Assembly: GCA_910587485.1 (NCBI GenBank)
Contig: CAJUKN010000008.1
Location: forward strand, 69,450 to 133,449
DNA length: 64,000 bases
Direction of reading: 5' to 3'
Source: an uncultured Lachnospira sp.
GTDB taxonomy: Bacteria > Bacillota > Clostridia > Lachnospirales > Lachnospiraceae
Each line of letters opens with the position of its first letter. Position 1 is the first letter of the stretch. The position numbers and the translations under genes were made by a program. Of this stretch, positions 25,623 through 33,357 are shown piece after piece. The notes beneath the pieces were generated by a model. The model made no database searches. It was not told the DNA's origin and saw nothing but the letters and a program-made list of their open reading frames with translations.

Positions 25623-25718
25623 CCGCCAACTACTGCGAATAGTTGACGACTTGGCATTGTAAAATGTCATAGTTTATTGTTTTCGAGGGTAGAGCCGCTT
25701 TATGGCTTCCCTTTTTGT
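25613..25718 (-). ncRNA. predicted antisense antitoxin RNA, about 105 nt
   Basis: Started by the - strand promoter at 25753-25725, the RNA would run leftward through the toxin 3' UTR into its last codons. On that strand GTCGTCAACTA pairs with TAGTTGGCGGC (11 bp with two G-U pairs) around TTCGCAG, followed by TAC and six T: a good terminator ending near 25613. The overlap with the toxin 3' end is the TxpA/RatA arrangement. Confidence 0.6.
25686..25716 (+). terminator. terminator of the toxin mRNA
   Basis: AGGG and AGCC pair with GGCT and CCCT around a GCTTTAT loop, followed by a T-run (25712-25716). Confidence 0.6.
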
Positions 25719-25724
25719 ATGTTT

Positions 25725-25753
25725 ACTATATCATATAGAATAGAAAGATTCAA
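25725..25753 (-). promoter_or_regulatory. antisense (antitoxin RNA) promoter
   Basis: On the - strand: -35 TTGAAT (25753-25748), a 17-base spacer and -10 TATAGT (25730-25725). Confidence 0.6.
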
Positions 25754-25837
25754 TAAAAAGTTAAAATTATTTGTTAAAAGAAAAAATATTTTTAAAATCA
25801 TATATATATTTAATATATAAAAATTTAGATAAGGATA

Positions 25838-25867
25838 TTGACATTTAATATAAGACACATGTATAAT
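25838..25867 (+). promoter_or_regulatory. strong promoter of thrC
   Basis: Perfect TTGACA (25838-25843) and TATAAT (25862-25867) with an 18-base spacer, the best promoter in the window. The leader of about 160 bases (25875-26034) carries several small hairpins (TGCTTGCAAAGCA, CTGAC/GTCAG, CTGC/GCAG) but no T-box signature. Confidence 0.75.
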
Positions 25868-26034
25868 TGCTTGCAAAGCAGTTTTTGTTTGCAAAGTAGT
25901 TTCTGACCGCAGAGTCAGCAATTTTTCATTTTATCTGCAACATGTATGCAGCTATTTTATTATATTAAATGGTGTGGCTGAATATTTATAGTTATATGTT
26001 GATTGCAGGTTATAGAAAGGCATGGTTAAGTAGT

Positions 26035-27522
26035 ATGAGTATATATTATAAAAGTACAAGGGATGATAATGTAAAGGCGACAGCTTCACAGGCAATTTTA
26101 AAAGGTCTTGCACCTGATGGTGGTTTATTTGTGCCAAGTGAAATTCCAGCATTGGACAAGAGCTTAGAAGAATTAGCAGCTTTGTCTTACAAAGAAGTTG
26201 CCTATGAGGTCATGAAGTTATGGCTTGATGATTTTACAGAGGAAGAGTTAAAGAATTGTATTGAAAAAGCATATGATGCAAAGTTTGATACAACCGAAAT
26301 TGCACCGTTAGTAAAAGCAGATAATACATTTTTCCTTGAGCTTTTTCATGGACAGACAATTGCGTTTAAGGATATGGCGCTTTCTATCTTGCCGCATCTT
26401 CTTACAACATCAGCTAAAAAGAACCATATTGATAATGAGATTGTTATTTTAACAGCGACATCAGGTGATACAGGTAAGGCGGCGCTTGCCGGATTTGCTG
26501 ATGTGAAAGGAACAAAGATTATTGTATTTTATCCAAAAAATGGAGTAAGCCCAATACAAGAAAAACAGATGATTACTCAAAAGGGTGATAATACATATGT
26601 TGTAGGAATAAATGGCAACTTTGATGCAGCTCAGACAGGGGTTAAAAATATATTTAGTGATAAGGCACTTGAGGAACAGATGAACAAGGCAGGCTTTCAA
26701 TTTTCTTCAGCAAACTCCATTAATATTGGACGTCTTGTGCCGCAGATTGTCTATTATGTATATGCGTATTCAAGATTGCTGGCAGATGGTGTGATAAAAG
26801 CAGGCGAGAAGATAAATGTAGTTGTTCCAACAGGTAATTTTGGCAATATCCTTGCTTCCTTTTATGCAAAGAATATGGGGCTTCCGATTGCAAAGTTTAT
26901 ATGTGCTTCCAATGAAAATAAAGTGCTGTATGATTTCTTTGAGACAGGAGAGTATGACAGAAATAGAGAATTTGTCCTTACAACATCGCCATCTATGGAT
27001 ATTCTTATCTCAAGCAATCTGGAGCGATTAATATATAAGATAGCAGGTAATAGTGCCGTTAAAAATACAGAATTGATGAGTGCTTTAAAAGAAAGCGGAA
27101 AATATACAATTACAAGTCAGATGAAAGAACAGCTCGTTGATTTTTATGGAAATTATGCTACAGAGGCAGAAGTTGCGGATACGATTAAAACATTGTATGA
27201 AAATGAAAAATATATTATTGATACACATACAGCGGTTGCAGCGACTGTTTATGAAAAGTATAAGACACAGACAAAAGATGAGACAACAACAGTCATTGCT
27301 TCAACAGCAAGTCCATATAAGTTTACAAGAAGCGTTATGAATGATATTGATTCATCATATGAAACAATGGGCGATTTTGAACTTGTTGACGAGTTGTGCC
27401 GATTATCTGGTGTGAAAGTGCCACAGGCGATTGAGGAGATAAGAACAGCTCCAGTACTTCATGATACCGTATGTGAAACCAATGAAATGAGTGTGGTTGT
27501 TCAAAAAATACTTGGTATTTAA
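26035..27522 (+). CDS. thrC: threonine synthase
   Basis: The 495-residue PLP enzyme converts O-phosphohomoserine to threonine. It has the long threonine synthase layout: YKSTRD start, HGQTIAFKDMALSIL (PLP lysine in AFKDMA), LTATSGDTGKAAL and VVPTGNFGNILA. The ATG at 26035 is chosen because homology begins at MSIYYKSTRDDN; the open frame extends 66 bases upstream with unrelated sequence. The ribosome binding site is weak (AAAGG about 14 bases upstream). It has its own strong promoter and a structured leader, so regulation at the leader is likely, but the mechanism is not readable. Confidence 0.93.
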   Translation: MSIYYKSTRDDNVKATASQAILKGLAPDGGLFVPSEIPALDKSLEELAALSYKEVAYEVMKLWLDDFTEEELKNCIEKAYDAKFDTTEIAPLVKADNTFFLELFHGQTIAFKDMALSILPHLLTTSAKKNHIDNEIVILTATSGDTGKAALAGFADVKGTKIIVFYPKNGVSPIQEKQMITQKGDNTYVVGINGNFDAAQTGVKNIFSDKALEEQMNKAGFQFSSANSINIGRLVPQIVYYVYAYSRLLADGVIKAGEKINVVVPTGNFGNILASFYAKNMGLPIAKFICASNENKVLYDFFETGEYDRNREFVLTTSPSMDILISSNLERLIYKIAGNSAVKNTELMSALKESGKYTITSQMKEQLVDFYGNYATEAEVADTIKTLYENEKYIIDTHTAVAATVYEKYKTQTKDETTTVIASTASPYKFTRSVMNDIDSSYETMGDFELVDELCRLSGVKVPQAIEEIRTAPVLHDTVCETNEMSVVVQKILGI

Positions 27523-27579
27523 ACAATATGGCACAATCATTAAAAACGGTTTAAGGAACGGTATTAAGACGTTAGAATT

Positions 27580-28443
27580 ATGATAAATAATAAAGATAAG
27601 CAAATTCCAATTTCATTGATAAATATGTCTAATATCTATTTGCAACAGCAAAATTTTATGCAGTTTTTAAATTGTTATGTAGATGGATATTGTTTGGTAG
27701 ATGCCTCTGGTATTACAGGGACAGATTGTTATTGTGATGATTTGGCACTACAGCAGCTTACCAAAATGTTAGCTGATATCTCTGTATATGGCATCCATTA
27801 TATTGATGGCGGAAATTATCATTATCTAAGCAAAATTTTTACAGATAAGTTAAAGCAATCCTTTGATTTAATTGTATTTGACCATCACCACGATATGCAG
27901 TCGCCGTTATTTGGACAGATTCTTTCTTGTGGAGGCTGGATTAAAGAGGTGTTAGACAACAATACCTTTTTAAATCAAGTTGTTATTATTGGTGTGCAGG
28001 ATGAATTAATTACGCAAGATATTAGGACACAATATACACAGGTTCAGTTTATTACAGAAAATGAAATTATTGGTCTTTTTGGAAATATATCAAAGGATAT
28101 TGGTAAAGATAGCATATTATTGGACAAAAAGAATTTGCTGTTAAATGAAAAAGTAGTGCAGTATATTTTTGATAAAATTCATATAGAGTATCCTGTTTAT
28201 ATTTCAATTGACAAAGATGTTTTGTCAAAAGAACAGTATCAAACAAATTGGGACCAAGGTATTTTAAGTACAAAAAGTTTAAAAAGTTTATTGTCTCTTA
28301 TGGTAAAACAGTATCAGGTACTTGGAATGGATATCTGTGGAGAGATGGATGAAGCTATGCAAAAACAGTATGGTTACAAGTGGAATGAGACGAATGGTCA
28401 ATTTAATATTGACTTATTGACATCACTTGTTTTGTCCAAATAA
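27580..28443 (+). CDS. arginase-fold (ureohydrolase family) protein of unknown substrate
   Basis: The 287-residue protein shows the metal-binding motifs of the arginase/agmatinase/formiminoglutamase superfamily in degenerate form: DHHHDMQ (family DAHxD), YISIDKDVLSKE (family SxDxDxxDP) and LGMDICGEMDE near the C-terminus. A GGNYH early motif matches the first-metal histidine segment. It presumably cleaves a guanidino- or formimino-type bond, but the proline after the second Asp motif is lost and the substrate is not deducible. It lies 57 bases after thrC, so it may be co-transcribed. Identity with characterised enzymes looks low. Confidence 0.65.
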   Translation: MINNKDKQIPISLINMSNIYLQQQNFMQFLNCYVDGYCLVDASGITGTDCYCDDLALQQLTKMLADISVYGIHYIDGGNYHYLSKIFTDKLKQSFDLIVFDHHHDMQSPLFGQILSCGGWIKEVLDNNTFLNQVVIIGVQDELITQDIRTQYTQVQFITENEIIGLFGNISKDIGKDSILLDKKNLLLNEKVVQYIFDKIHIEYPVYISIDKDVLSKEQYQTNWDQGILSTKSLKSLLSLMVKQYQVLGMDICGEMDEAMQKQYGYKWNETNGQFNIDLLTSLVLSK

Positions 28444-28549
28444 AAGGAATCTGATGGTTTAAATAGAAATTTAAGTAACAAATTTAAATACAAATAGTTT
28501 ATAGACAGATAAAGCGTTTTTGATAAAAAAGATTAAGGTGGACTTTATA

Positions 28550-29665
28550 ATGTATGATTATTTAGTTGTGGGGGCAGGTTTATATGGAGCTGTGTTTGCT
28601 CATGAGGCAGCAGCAAACGGCAAATCGGTTCTTGTTATTGATAAGAGAAATCATATAGCAGGCAATGTATATACAGAAAAAATACAAGGGATTCATGTGC
28701 ATAAATATGGAGCGCATATATTTCATACAAATAATAAAGAAGTGTGGGATTATGTCAGTAAATTTATTACATTTAATCGATTTACCAATTCTCCAGTAGC
28801 AAATTATAAAGGAGAATTATATTCCTTGCCATTTAATATGTATACATTTAATAAAATGTGGGGTGTTGTGACACCACAGGAAGCGATGAATATTATTGAG
28901 ACACAAAAAAAAGAAGCAGGTATAACGGAACCTAAAAATTTGGAAGAACAGGCTATATCTTTAGTTGGCAAAGATATCTATGAAAAATTGATAAAGGGTT
29001 ATACAAAGAAACAATGGGGACGACCATGTAATCAGCTTCCATCATTTATTATTAAGCGTTTGCCAGTGCGTTTCACATTTGATAATAATTATTTTAATGC
29101 ACTGTTTCAAGGTATTCCAATTGGCGGATATACAAAGATGGTAGAAAATATGTTAGATGGCATTGAAGTGCGGTTAGGAGTGGATTATCTTCAAAACAAA
29201 GAACAGTATGATTCAATAGCTTCTAAGATTGTGTATACAGGCGCTATTGATGCCTACTTTGACTATAAATTAGGTGCGTTGGAGTATCGTTCGGTACGAT
29301 TTGATACACAAGTTTTGGATATGCCGAATTTTCAGGGAAATGCAGCCGTTAATTATACTGACGAAGAAACATCATGGACAAGAATTATTGAACATAAATG
29401 GTTTGAGTTTGGCAAAGATGAACAGGGAAATGAGTTGCCACAAACGGTTATCAGTAAAGAATATAGTTCAGAATGGAAACAAGGCGATGAGCCATATTAT
29501 CCTGTTAATGATGAAAAAAATAGTAAACTGTATCTGGAATATAAAAATTTAGCAGATAAGGAAAACAACGTTATCTTTGGCGGAAGATTAGGCGAATATA
29601 AGTATTATGATATGGATGCTGTTATTGCATGTGCTTTAAAAGTTTGCAAAACATGTGGTTTTTAA
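28550..29665 (+). CDS. glf: UDP-galactopyranose mutase
   Basis: The 371-residue flavoenzyme interconverts UDP-galactopyranose and UDP-galactofuranose for envelope glycans. Visible: FAD-binding DYLVVGAGLYGAVFAHEA, VIDKRNHIAGNVYTE, HKYGAHIFHTN, FNMYTFNKMW, GYTKKQWG and the C-terminal FGGRLGEYKYYDMD. ATG at 28550 follows AAGGTGG; homology starts at MYDYLVVG. It fits with the dTDP-rhamnose genes downstream, suggesting galactofuranose- and rhamnose-containing surface polysaccharide, but a tRNA and a regulator gene lie between. Confidence 0.93.
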   Translation: MYDYLVVGAGLYGAVFAHEAAANGKSVLVIDKRNHIAGNVYTEKIQGIHVHKYGAHIFHTNNKEVWDYVSKFITFNRFTNSPVANYKGELYSLPFNMYTFNKMWGVVTPQEAMNIIETQKKEAGITEPKNLEEQAISLVGKDIYEKLIKGYTKKQWGRPCNQLPSFIIKRLPVRFTFDNNYFNALFQGIPIGGYTKMVENMLDGIEVRLGVDYLQNKEQYDSIASKIVYTGAIDAYFDYKLGALEYRSVRFDTQVLDMPNFQGNAAVNYTDEETSWTRIIEHKWFEFGKDEQGNELPQTVISKEYSSEWKQGDEPYYPVNDEKNSKLYLEYKNLADKENNVIFGGRLGEYKYYDMDAVIACALKVCKTCGF

Positions 29666-29678
29666 AGATTGTAAAAAG

Positions 29679-29736
29679 CTGTTAAGCAATGAATAAGATA
29701 AATGGATATGATTATTTTTTATAGATTGTTTAACAG
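29679..29736 (+). terminator. long hairpin between glf and tRNA-Pro
   Basis: CTGTTAAGCAAT pairs with ATTGTTTAACAG (12 bp, one G-U pair), with an A/T inner stem. No T-run follows, so terminator or tRNA 5' processing element are both possible. Confidence 0.4.
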
Positions 29737-29744
29737 TGATATAG

Positions 29745-29818
29745 CGGCGTGTGGCTCAGTTTGGTAGAGCGCACCGTTCGGGACGGTGAGGTCGCGTGTT
29801 CAAATCACGTCGCGCCGA
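29745..29818 (+). tRNA. tRNA-Pro (anticodon CGG)
   Basis: The 74-base cloverleaf has acceptor arms CGGCGTG/CGCGCCG, D-arm with GGTAGAGC, anticodon stem CACCG/CGGTG with loop TTCGGGA (anticodon CGG, codon CCG), and T-arm GCGTG-TTCAAAT-CACGT. The discriminator is A and CCA is not encoded. It is a single tRNA gene and the reader of a rare codon in this A/T-rich genome. Confidence 0.95.
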
Positions 29819-29874
29819 TTAATTGAAGTTTTGTTTTACAAAGCTGCAATAAAAAGAAGCAAGCGGCAAAGGAG

Positions 29875-29911
29875 ATTGTAAATATTGGTTTGATATAAGG
29901 ATATTTACAAT
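29875..29911. promoter_or_regulatory. perfect 11-bp inverted repeat upstream of the MerR-methyltransferase gene
   Basis: ATTGTAAATAT and ATATTTACAAT flank a 15-base loop (TGGTTTGATATAAGG), 24 bases before the ATG. It can be an operator for autoregulation or a leader hairpin; the ribosome binding site lies just outside. Confidence 0.4.
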
Positions 29912-29935
29912 ATATGGAAAGGGAAAAATATTTCT

Positions 29936-31126
29936 ATGAAACCGAAAAATCTTCATACATCTGGAGAATTTGCAAGAATGGCTCAAATTTCTTTAAGAAC
30001 CGTTCGATATTATGATAAACAAAATATTTTAAAGCCATCGTATGTGAGTGAAAGTGGAGCCAGATTTTATTCTGGCTCCGATTTTGTACGTCTTCAACAA
30101 ATTTTATTATTAAAATATCTTGGGTTTTCCTTAGAAGAAATAAAACAAATGACGATTGATGATTCGGACAGAAATATGATGAGAAGCTCTATGGATATGC
30201 AGCTTAAGCTTGTAAGAGACCGAATTGAACAGTTGCAGATGGTAGAACAGGCGATTGTTGATACATCAAAAGTGTTGGAAAGCAATCAAAAGATTGACTG
30301 GCAGCAGCTTTTGGATATTATTCATCTTACTAATATGGAAAATAGTATGTCAAGTCAGTATAAGGATGCGACAAATATCAATGCAAGAATTAATTTACAT
30401 AAGATGTATTCAACAAATCAGGAAAGTTGGTTTTCTTGGATTTATAATCAATGTGAAATAAAAAATGATATGAGTATTTTGGAAGTAGGTTGCGGCAATG
30501 GTGCTATGTGGATAGAAAATAGGAAAAAAATTCCATCAGGCATTCATGTTGTTTTATCGGACTGTTCAGAGGGTATGCTAAGAGATGCAAGGCGTGAAAT
30601 AGGATTAGAGGACAACCGATTTTTGTATGCTGTAAGTTCTTGTGAAAATCTTGATATGAAGGACAATTCATTTGACCTTGTTATTGCTAATCATATGTTG
30701 TTTTATTGTGAGGATATTGACCGGGCACTTGCAGAGATTGCGCGGGTTTTAAAGCCTTGCGGCAGATTAATTGCAAGCACATATGGACACAAGCATATGA
30801 GAGAAATCAGTATGTTGGTAAGAGAGTTTGACGATAGAATTGTTCTTGCAGCGAACAAATTGTATGAACATTTTGGCTTAAATAATGGTGAGAAGTTTCT
30901 TCAGTATTCTTTTGAAAATATAGAAAAAAAAATATATGATGATGGACTTTGTGTGACAAAAGCCAATCCACTTATTGAGTATATTATGTCTTGTCATGGC
31001 AATCAAAATCAGTATATTTTAAACCGATATAAAGAATTTAAACAATTTGTGGAAAAAAAAGTAAAAAAAGGGTTTTTTGTTACAAAAGATGCCGGAATTT
31101 TCCTTTGTACGAAAAAAAGTACTTGA
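29936..31126 (+). CDS. MerR-type regulator fused to a SAM-dependent methyltransferase
   Basis: The 396-residue protein has an N-terminal winged helix-turn-helix of the MerR family (about 1-75: FARMAQISLRTVRYYDKQ and SLEEIKQM), a dimer coiled coil (about 75-115) and a class I methyltransferase (about 150-340) with motif I ILEVGCGNGAMW, SDCSEGML, FDLVIANHMLFYC and RVLKPCGRLIAS. The C-terminal 60 residues are basic and helical. The fusion suggests that SAM, a methyl acceptor or a toxic small molecule is sensed or modified by the regulator itself. A 19-bp-spacer promoter of MerR type overlaps its stop codon and points to rfbA. Confidence 0.85.
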   Translation: MKPKNLHTSGEFARMAQISLRTVRYYDKQNILKPSYVSESGARFYSGSDFVRLQQILLLKYLGFSLEEIKQMTIDDSDRNMMRSSMDMQLKLVRDRIEQLQMVEQAIVDTSKVLESNQKIDWQQLLDIIHLTNMENSMSSQYKDATNINARINLHKMYSTNQESWFSWIYNQCEIKNDMSILEVGCGNGAMWIENRKKIPSGIHVVLSDCSEGMLRDARREIGLEDNRFLYAVSSCENLDMKDNSFDLVIANHMLFYCEDIDRALAEIARVLKPCGRLIASTYGHKHMREISMLVREFDDRIVLAANKLYEHFGLNNGEKFLQYSFENIEKKIYDDGLCVTKANPLIEYIMSCHGNQNQYILNRYKEFKQFVEKKVKKGFFVTKDAGIFLCTKKST

Positions 31127-31153
31127 AGGTGACGTTACGTCATCTTTTATGAT
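31123..31153 (+). promoter_or_regulatory. MerR-type promoter and operator in front of rfbA
   Basis: TTGAAG (31123-31128), a 19-base spacer holding the dyad GGTGACGTTACGTCATC (31128-31144) and TATGAT (31148-31153). A lengthened spacer with a centred dyad is the hallmark of MerR-regulated promoters, and the gene just upstream encodes a MerR-type regulator. A second TATAAT at 31157-31162 has no fitting -35. Confidence 0.6.
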
Positions 31154-31196
31154 AAATATAATATCACTTTATGAGGTGAAGAAATGAGGTGAAATT

Positions 31197-32075
31197 ATGA
31201 AAGGTATTATTTTAGCAGGTGGAAGCGGCACCAGACTTTACCCGCTTACAATGGTTACAAGTAAACAATTATTGCCAGTATATGATAAGCCAATGATTTT
31301 TTATCCGCTGTCTGTGCTTATGATGGCAGGAATAAGGGAAATACTGATTATATCAACACCACAGGATTTGCCAAACTTTGAAAAGCTCTTTGGTGATGGC
31401 AATGATTTAGGATTAAAGCTTTCCTATAAGGAGCAGCCTTCTCCAGATGGGCTTGCACAGGCATTTTTACTTGGAGAGGAATTTATTGATGGGGATTCCT
31501 GCGCAATGGTACTTGGCGATAATATTTTTTATGGCAGTGGGCTTGGAAAACATTTGAGAGAAGCTGCTGCAAAAAATCATGGAGCAACGGTTTTTGGCTA
31601 TTATGTCGATGACCCAGAACGATTTGGAATTGTGGAATTTGATGAAGATGGAAAAGCAATTTCAATAGAGGAGAAACCAAAGAATCCAAAATCCAATTAT
31701 TGTGTTACAGGATTATATTTTTATGATAAACATGTGTGTGAGTATGCAAAGCAAATTAAGCCATCTGCAAGAGGGGAACTTGAGATAACTGACTTAAATA
31801 AAATTTATTTGGAAAAAGGAAATTTAGATGTTATTACACTTGGACGTGGTTATGCGTGGCTTGACACTGGGACAATGGATGCTTTAAGCGAAGCGACAGA
31901 ATTTATCAAGGTTATCGAAAATAGGCAAGGTATACAAATTTCAGCCATTGAAGAAATTGCTTATAAAAATAATTGGATTAACAAAGACCAATTGATGGAA
32001 CATGCTAAAAAATATGGAAAATCACCATATGGAGAGCATTTAAAGAAAGTTGCAGACGGTAAAATTAAGTATTAA
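31197..32075 (+). CDS. rfbA: glucose-1-phosphate thymidylyltransferase
   Basis: RfbA/RmlA makes dTDP-glucose from dTTP and glucose 1-phosphate, the first step toward dTDP-L-rhamnose. The 292-residue protein starts MKGIILAGGSGTRLYPLT, with VYDKPMIFYPLSVLM, ALGDN-type VLGDNIFYG and the EEKPKNPKSNYCVTGLYFYD and GRGYAWLDTGT segments, all diagnostic. GAGGTGAAATT precedes the ATG. It is followed by rfbB after 214 bases. The same-strand order A, B, D, C completes the rhamnose pathway. Confidence 0.95.
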   Translation: MKGIILAGGSGTRLYPLTMVTSKQLLPVYDKPMIFYPLSVLMMAGIREILIISTPQDLPNFEKLFGDGNDLGLKLSYKEQPSPDGLAQAFLLGEEFIDGDSCAMVLGDNIFYGSGLGKHLREAAAKNHGATVFGYYVDDPERFGIVEFDEDGKAISIEEKPKNPKSNYCVTGLYFYDKHVCEYAKQIKPSARGELEITDLNKIYLEKGNLDVITLGRGYAWLDTGTMDALSEATEFIKVIENRQGIQISAIEEIAYKNNWINKDQLMEHAKKYGKSPYGEHLKKVADGKIKY

Positions 32076-32289
32076 AGATATTAACATGTACTTTTTAATT
32101 AAATCGAACAATTATTGTGAATCATGGCAGATAGTTTTGTCAAAAAAGAAAGGAGGACGATGGGATATCGTATTAAGAAAAATGAATATAAAATATAGTT
32201 GGATTCAATCCTAATATATTATTTTTATAAATATATATTATATATATTTAATATTTTACTTAAAGCGGCAGCTCATCTATATAAAATTT

Positions 32290-33324
32290 ATGAAAATCGT
32301 GGTTACAGGCGGTGCAGGATTTATTGGCGGTAATTTTGTGCATTATATGTTAGACAAACACCCAGAGGATAACATTATTTGTCTGGATAAGCTCACATAT
32401 GCAGGAAATATGGAGACATTAGCAGGTGTGATGGAGAATCCTCATTTTACATTTATTAAGGCAGATATTGCAGATAGAGATGCCATATATGAAATGTTTG
32501 AGAAACAAAAGCCAGATATTATTGTAAATTTTGCAGCAGAAAGTCATGTTGACCGTTCTATTGATAATCCAAGTATTTTTTTGCAGACCAATGTAATTGG
32601 TACAGGTGTATTGTTGGATGCCTGCAAAAAATATGGTATTCAAAGATATCATCAAGTTTCAACCGATGAGGTTTATGGTGATTTACCACTTGATAGACCA
32701 GATTTATTTTTTACAGAGGATACGCCAATACACACCTCAAGCCCTTACTCCGCATCAAAGGCTAGTGCTGATTTGTTAGTAATGGCATATCATCGAACAT
32801 TTAATATTCCAACAACAATATCGAGATGTTCCAATAATTATGGTCCCTATCATTTTCCAGAAAAATTAATACCGCTTATGATTGCCAATGTGTTGAATGA
32901 CAAAAAGGTTCCAGTTTATGGAAAGGGAGAAAATGTGCGTGATTGGTTGTATGTAGAAGACCATTGCAGTGCGATAGACCTTATTATTCGTAAAGGCAAA
33001 GTGGGTGAAGTTTATAATATTGGTGGACACAATGAAAAGACAAATCTTGAAGTGGTAAGAACGGTTCTTGCGGAGCTTGGCAAGGGTGATGATATGATTA
33101 CCTATGTGACAGACAGACCGGGACATGACAGAAGATATGCTATTGACCCAACGAAGATGAAGACAGAGCTTGGCTGGCTTCCAGAGACAAAATTTGATGA
33201 TGGCATTAAAAAGACTATAAAATGGTATCTTGAAAATAGAGAATGGTGGGAGCATATCATTTCGGGAGATTATCAAAACTATTATGAAAATATGTATGCA
33301 GATAGAGAGCATAAATTCAATTAG
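32290..33324 (+). CDS. rfbB: dTDP-glucose 4,6-dehydratase
   Basis: The 344-residue extended short-chain dehydrogenase converts dTDP-glucose to dTDP-4-keto-6-deoxyglucose. It has the NAD motif GGAGFIGGNFVHYML, FAAESHVDRSIDNP, STDEVYGDLP, the catalytic SPYSASKASAD (YxxxK) and SNNYGPYHFPEKLIPL. No clear Shine-Dalgarno precedes the ATG at 32290; the upstream GCGGCAGC is a poor match. In the 214-base gap before it, AAGGAGGAC heads only a 12-codon ORF, and the remainder is A/T-rich. Confidence 0.95.
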   Translation: MKIVVTGGAGFIGGNFVHYMLDKHPEDNIICLDKLTYAGNMETLAGVMENPHFTFIKADIADRDAIYEMFEKQKPDIIVNFAAESHVDRSIDNPSIFLQTNVIGTGVLLDACKKYGIQRYHQVSTDEVYGDLPLDRPDLFFTEDTPIHTSSPYSASKASADLLVMAYHRTFNIPTTISRCSNNYGPYHFPEKLIPLMIANVLNDKKVPVYGKGENVRDWLYVEDHCSAIDLIIRKGKVGEVYNIGGHNEKTNLEVVRTVLAELGKGDDMITYVTDRPGHDRRYAIDPTKMKTELGWLPETKFDDGIKKTIKWYLENREWWEHIISGDYQNYYENMYADREHKFN

Positions 33325-33357
33325 TATTAAAGCATAATAAGGGGGCATAAAAAAATT

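Noticed and set aside
25969..26034. 22-residue upstream extension of threonine synthase
   Set aside because: Homology starts at MSIYYKSTRD; the upstream part overlaps structured leader sequence.
32160..32198. 12-codon ORF with a strong AAGGAGGAC ribosome binding site between rfbA and rfbB
   Set aside because: Too short and without recognisable content; it could be a leader peptide or a gene remnant, but nothing beyond the ribosome binding site supports it.
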